A stretch of 64,000 nucleotides of DNA. Origin: Malus domestica. Taxonomy: Eukaryota; Streptophyta; Magnoliopsida; Rosales; Rosaceae. The notes under the pieces were generated by a model. That model was not told the origin of the DNA, did no database searches, and saw nothing but the letters and a program-made list of their open reading frames with translations. Location of the stretch: the NCBI RefSeq assembly GCF_042453785.1, contig NC_091661.1, forward strand, positions 27,829,501 to 27,893,500. Direction: 5' to 3'. Shown in pieces: positions 59,420-64,000 of the stretch (position 1 is its first letter; the number at the start of each line of letters is the position of its first letter). The position numbers and the translations under genes are program-made.

Positions 59420-62400
59420 CTAGTCTAGACTCAAACGCCGGATCTTACATACAAGGTTTGCAGTTGGAAGGTCGAGATTTCCTGCGTCCGACTTCACAAG
59501 GTCCTTGAGCTGGTCTCTTGGGGTAGAAAGACAGGTGTGGAATGTGGCAAGGACAGGAGGAATTGGCATTGATAAGGCAGAAAGCACATTGCTTAGATAC
59601 TCTATGTCAACAGATAGCTGTTGCGCTCCACGATCTGTGATGTACTGAATTCCTCGCAGTTGCTCCATGTAAAGAGCTGTGGCACCCTCTGCAACCTTCA
59701 TTGCACAAACACAGCATTGTCAAAACGGAAGAGTGTCGTGGAATCATCTATTACACAATTTTGATAAGATTCACAACGTTACTACAACATATTGCAGATG
59801 TAAGTTGGTACCTTGAACATCCATTCTGTTGCAAAAATCTGGGCTTCATCATTGTTGGCATCACTGTTCGAAATGCCCTCCGCAAGTGGCTCTAACTGCT
59901 GAGGTAAAGTAAGAAGATATTCACCGATACTGGTCACATAGGCCTGCGGGTAAGCACTGAAGGTTGGGAGATGATATGCACTTTGTTCTTCAACTGAGGA
60001 CCATATTGGTAATCGAGAAACATCACTGAGGCGTTGCCGTACTTTGGAGATGAGAACATCGTATACAAGTTCATTAACTGTGTCAGCAAATGCTGTAACC
60101 CTCTGAGATGCGAGGGGAAGTGCATGAAACCGAGGATCTTTAGACTGCATTGCACCAAAAGGTGATGTCAATTTATATTTCGACCCCCAAAATAATGTTC
60201 TCATTTAAACTGAAGGGGGAGTATATGGAAGAGAGAACAGCAAGGCTGAAACATTAATCTAATCATACCTGACTTAAAAGGTTAAAGAGTTTTCGAGCCT
60301 TCTCAGGAACATCAATGAGCCGCACAGCCGCCACATCCAGGGCAGCCCTTCCGCCCAAAGATGATGAACCATTTCCATCATCACTAGCAAGATGAGATAG
60401 GTTTTGGTCCACACTTGAACCAAACACGGAAACTGAGAGTGTAGTGCTCAATCTCGCAAGAGTAGCTCTCAAGGAAGCTTCAAATACAGAGGACCTGCTA
60501 GTTAGACAATCTGCAACTGTAAGGATTTGTAAAGCACCTTGCACGATGGACCACTCCTCCTCATTCGAAATCGAATCAACCTTGCGTGCACTTTGGATGT
60601 CCTTCTTATCCAACCCTGTCTCCTTCTTTGAACCAACACCGTCACCACCATGATCCACTCCACAGACAACTCTTAACGATTTCAGGGTTTCTTGCAAGGT
60701 AGAAATATACTGTAACATTATGTCATCAATTGCAAGAATTAACTCATCTGCCTCAGAACCTCCAGTCAAGCTGATGCATCTTTCAACAGCTGCTTCAAGA
60801 AGTACAATAACTTGGGGAATTGATTCCTCCATTCTGCGAACTGTTTCACTAAGTTCAATTCCTTGAGCTCCCACACCACGGGTAACGGCTCCTCTTAGAT
60901 CCACTCCAGCAATCTCAGCAGAAAGTATAGCACGCTCCATCTGTCCATACCTACCACACGTTTCACCATAGATCAACCAATAAAAAAATTAACAAATAAA
61001 AGACAGCACCATATCGAGTATATCAAAAAGAAGGAAATCAAGGGCCAATCCAAACTGAACCAAATGCAAGTAAGAAAAGAAAACCAGGCCTGAATGAAAA
61101 TTCAAACCCTGATCTTTCTTACCTTTGCTTAAATGATTCATATGGAAGATAGACTGCCTTTAGCGTATCCATTAAAACACGTAGATCAGATTCCGAAAAC
61201 AAATGCTGAATATTCCTTGCAAAGGTCTGGGTCATATTGTGTAATTCAATCAAAGCCTCCAGATGCTTCGTCTGGATCTTGATACCCTTTGGCATGTCAC
61301 CAGAAAGAATATCTAATATACCTAAAGTTTAAAAATAAGAAATTTGAGATATGATAATAAAGAATTAATCATTAGAATAATATCGAAATGGTGAAAGGTG
61401 TGAGAGGTGGGGCAAAAACTTTGTATATCCATCCAGCACACAGAATCAGAATATCAACCCTCTAATGAGTAGCAATGTATCATTTCACACCACCTAATAC
61501 CAATGCAATACCCAAGTCATTCGGACCAGTACAAGTTTTAAGAGAAGAAAGATGGTAAAATAGAACAAGTCTCAGATCATAATCATTTAAAACATCATCT
61601 AATAATAACAGAACAAAAATTCACATCCAACCTTTTGCCAATGATTTTGTTTCAGGAACAACATCTCCAGTAGCAAGGTTGATACGGGAAACAAAACTTG
61701 CCCCAACAGCTACCATCGTCTCAACCAGCAGTTTTGGGACAAGAGACTTATAATCCTCAGGAAAGGCAACCATGCACCTATACACAACAGTTGAAGCTAA
61801 TTTTGATATTCCATGACTTTAGAATAAAATTCTGTAACTTCCTAAACCTTTCCCGAATATTTATTTTTTCTTCTTTAGAGGGGTATAAATTCAAAATTTT
61901 CTTAACATTAAGGAAGATAATAATAGTGAACATGAACATGCATAAGCCTCAAAAGTATGTCTTGTCCCCATTTTCTGTTGTAAAACCAGATAAAGAACAT
62001 AAGGAAAAGACAGTTTACATTGCTGAGTTATATACAAATGCAATATCTCATGGTAACACATTAAGGGCTCATTTGGAGAGTAGGATTGGAATGGAATGGA
62101 TAACTTTCTAATCTCAAGGCATGTTTTGAGGGGAGACATGAAAAAATTATGATCAACAACAGGGTAGAAGATTTTACTCACTAAGGAAACATATCTATTC
62201 CAATCCTCTCCAAAATGGTAGGATTAGAAGGAATGAGTTTTCTTCATGTCTAATCCGCTTCTCAGTAATCCCCTCTAAATGAAATATCATTCACTTCTAC
62301 CATCAATTTGCCTTGAAATTGGAGAGTTATTCATTCCAATCCAATCCTACTTATCAAACGAGGCCTAAGAACAAGGATAAAATAGAAAAATGTCTGGGAA

Positions 62401-63670
62401 TCAAAGAGTGAGAATGTACCACTTCCATTCTTGTTCAAGATAAAGTAGCAATTCATCATAGAAATTTGGGAGCCAAGTGGAGAATAGAATTGTGGGAGCA
62501 GCTGACTGAGACTCATTAGTAGCGGATGGTCTTTCAAATTGAGACTTCTCAGTTGCAAGCTTATTAGGCGGTGGTTGTTTTGCGTCAAAATCTTCCCATA
62601 GCTGCTTTATGGGCTTTAGGTGAACTTTTGTATAATGCAACTCCATGGACTTGAACCTCCCAATTCGAATGAGAATCCCACGCAAATCTTGAGCAATTTC
62701 AACCTGTAAAGACGTATAAATCGTCATTTTTCATCTAGAGTCTAGCCACAAAAAAGGCTGTTGGACTATAATAGAAAGGAAGCAATTCAATAAGAAAAAT
62801 GTTAGGGATTGTGACCTTGCGATTGGATATTGCGTCGGTAAGACGTGGTTGCACCATTGAATCAAGCCTATCCTCTAAGACCTCAAGTTGCTTCCTCACA
62901 TTTGCAAATTCCGCAACCTAAAATCACGGGGTTGATCATCGATATGCCTTCATTATGACCAAATACATACAAAAAATGCACTATGGTACTGAATCAACTA
63001 CAAAAATGCAAATCTTTAAAAACATAATATGCAGCTTCCATTACCTCCCCAACAGCAGACAAGCAATGCCTCATGTTGGCTAAAGTTTCGGCCACGCGAG
63101 GAAGATCACCACTTGCAAAAACATCCTCGACTGTCGCACTCAGTTGAGTTAACCCAGCAGCATCTTGCAATGTCTCGTATGCAGCTTCCATCCTCTGCTT
63201 CACAATATCGACTTTCGCAAGCGCCGCTATAGATTCAGCTGAAGATCCCTCTGCCTGCACAAGGCATATTATTGATTGATTGTTCAATTCCCAAATAATC
63301 CCAAATCCCAATTCAATTATCCCACATTTTCTCAGCAACCAAACAAGAGTATAACAGACAGAGGAGGCTGGTAACGGTAACCTACCTTCTTGAGCTTGTC
63401 GAGAATGGAGGACACGGCGGAGCGGAGCGATACGGCATCATCGCGGAGGCGGACAACGTCACGTGTGGCACGTGGAACGCGGAGGAGGGCGGAGGCGCTC
63501 TGCTCCTCGAGCGAAGCTGCGATCTCCTCCGAGACCATCTGGAGCTTCATCTCGAGATCCACCATGTGCTTGTCTACCGAGTCCTGCGGGTGCCGGGCCT
63601 GGCACGCCGAGTTAACCCACTTCTTCGGGTCGAAGTTCGGGTCCGAGAACGGACCCAGATCCAGCATCAT
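59420..63670 (-). CDS. COG7: COG7, conserved oligomeric Golgi complex subunit 7
   Basis: Lobe-B subunit of the COG tether for retrograde vesicles at the Golgi; the Arabidopsis gene is EMBRYO YELLOW. CDS complement(join(59420..59695,59812..60144,60269..60950,61123..61321,61632..61777,62420..62703,62816..62917,63045..63254,63386..63670)), nine exons, 838 residues, close to the ~836 I recall for Arabidopsis. It opens MMLDLGPFSDPNFDPKKWVN and contains LRVPRATRDVVRLRDDAVSL, GLTQLSATVEDVFASGDLPR, a mostly helical body, AVTRGVGAQGIELSETVRR, SSVFEASLRATLARL and DRGAQQLSVDIEYLSNVLSA. The last exon uses an AAG acceptor (59696-59698), unusual but required by phase and by the conserved FK|VAEGA junction. 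Intact. Confidence 0.96.
62065..62365. mobile_element. PIF/Harbinger (Tourist-like) MITE in COG7 intron
   Basis: A 301-bp element with inverted ends GGGCTCATTTGG...AGTAGGATTGGAATGGAATG and their complement (CATTCCAATCCAATCCTACT...CAAACGAGGCC). The flanking TAA/TAA (62062-62064, 62366-62368) is the 3-bp target duplication of the PIF/Harbinger superfamily. A related inner inverted pair occurs at 62190-62235. It lies in the intron between exons 4 and 5. Confidence 0.88.
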
Positions 63671-64000
63671 TGCTTCCCGCGCTCACTGACTCGGTTCGAA
63701 ATCGGACGGATCGACTCGCTTTTTCGACTCGGTACCGAATTGCCAACTGCCGAGTCTCAAGCTTTTTTCTTTTTTTTGGGAAAAAGCTTCAAGCTTTGGG
63801 AGTTACTTCTCTACTGCTCTGAATCATCCGAATTCCGATCCCGAGGATATGAAGAAGAAAGAAGAAGGGCCAATTGGCAAAAACATTCCAATACGACACC
63901 AGAGTTTGGGGTCGGTTTGTGAATAAGGATAAATATGTAATGACGATTTGCCCTTATGTAAAAGTGCGGGCCTATTTGACGTTGTTGTTCAATCTTGTCC
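63671..64000 (-). promoter_or_regulatory. COG7 upstream region
   Basis: 5' flank of COG7 (minus strand), including its leader. A T-rich run at 63764-63778 is present. No TATA box is obvious, as is common for housekeeping genes. Confidence 0.5.

Overview
The window is nuclear DNA from a flowering plant: intron-rich genes with GT..AG junctions, AT-rich spacers, many MITEs, tRNA-derived SINEs, LINE tails and LTR-retroelement remains. Protein similarity and the repeat types suggest a rosid eudicot, probably Rosaceae (apple/pear/plum kin). That placement is from memory and was not tested by any search.

Layout. 1-5630 is repeat-rich: a run of captured or decayed host-gene pieces (LEUNIG-like, LRR receptor kinase-like, and pieces I cannot name), then a gag-bearing LTR element remnant on the minus strand with one visible LTR. 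6749-8870 is an F-box/FBA gene (+). 9956-13516 is a QWRF-motif gene (-, 5 exons). 13517-17127 is a spacer with MITEs, one nested inside another. 17128-18084 is a three-finger C2H2 ZAT-like repressor (-). 18085-23897 has no host gene but holds an LTR-like block with a tandem repeat, and a LINE tail with a perfect target-site duplication. 23898-25807 is an F-box/LRR gene (+). 25808-28160 has three TIR elements, including an 831-bp Mutator-like element carrying a MADS-box exon. 28394-32553 is an LPA1/2-phosphoglycerate-kinase-like gene (+, 15 exons). 33480-34006 is a truncated aldo-keto reductase gene (-). 35797-42228 is a complete 20-exon SMC2 gene (-). 42773-44039 is TIP5-1 (-). 44900-48420 is a tandem duplication with two copies of a small unrecognised gene (-). 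48712-50795 is a PLAC8/CNR6-like gene (-), 51768-52448 PEX11B-like (-), 53591-56385 LUC7-like (+) and 59420-63670 COG7 (-).

The intact genes are mostly housekeeping: condensin, Golgi tethering, U1 snRNP, peroxisome division, plus regulatory F-box and zinc-finger genes. They do not form one pathway; they look like a conserved chromosomal block. From memory, SMC2-TIP5;1-PEX11B are near neighbours on Arabidopsis chromosome 3 (At3g47430-At3g47460), and the F-box/LRR, PLAC8, LUC7 and COG7 genes lie together on chromosome 5 (about At5g51370-At5g51430). The novelty is in the mobile and duplicated parts: the MADS-carrying Mutator-like element, the small tandem gene pair, the chimeric gene-fragment run at the left end, and MITE families with clean target duplications.

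All exon structures were read by eye from splice signals and phase; each reported CDS sums to a whole number of codons.
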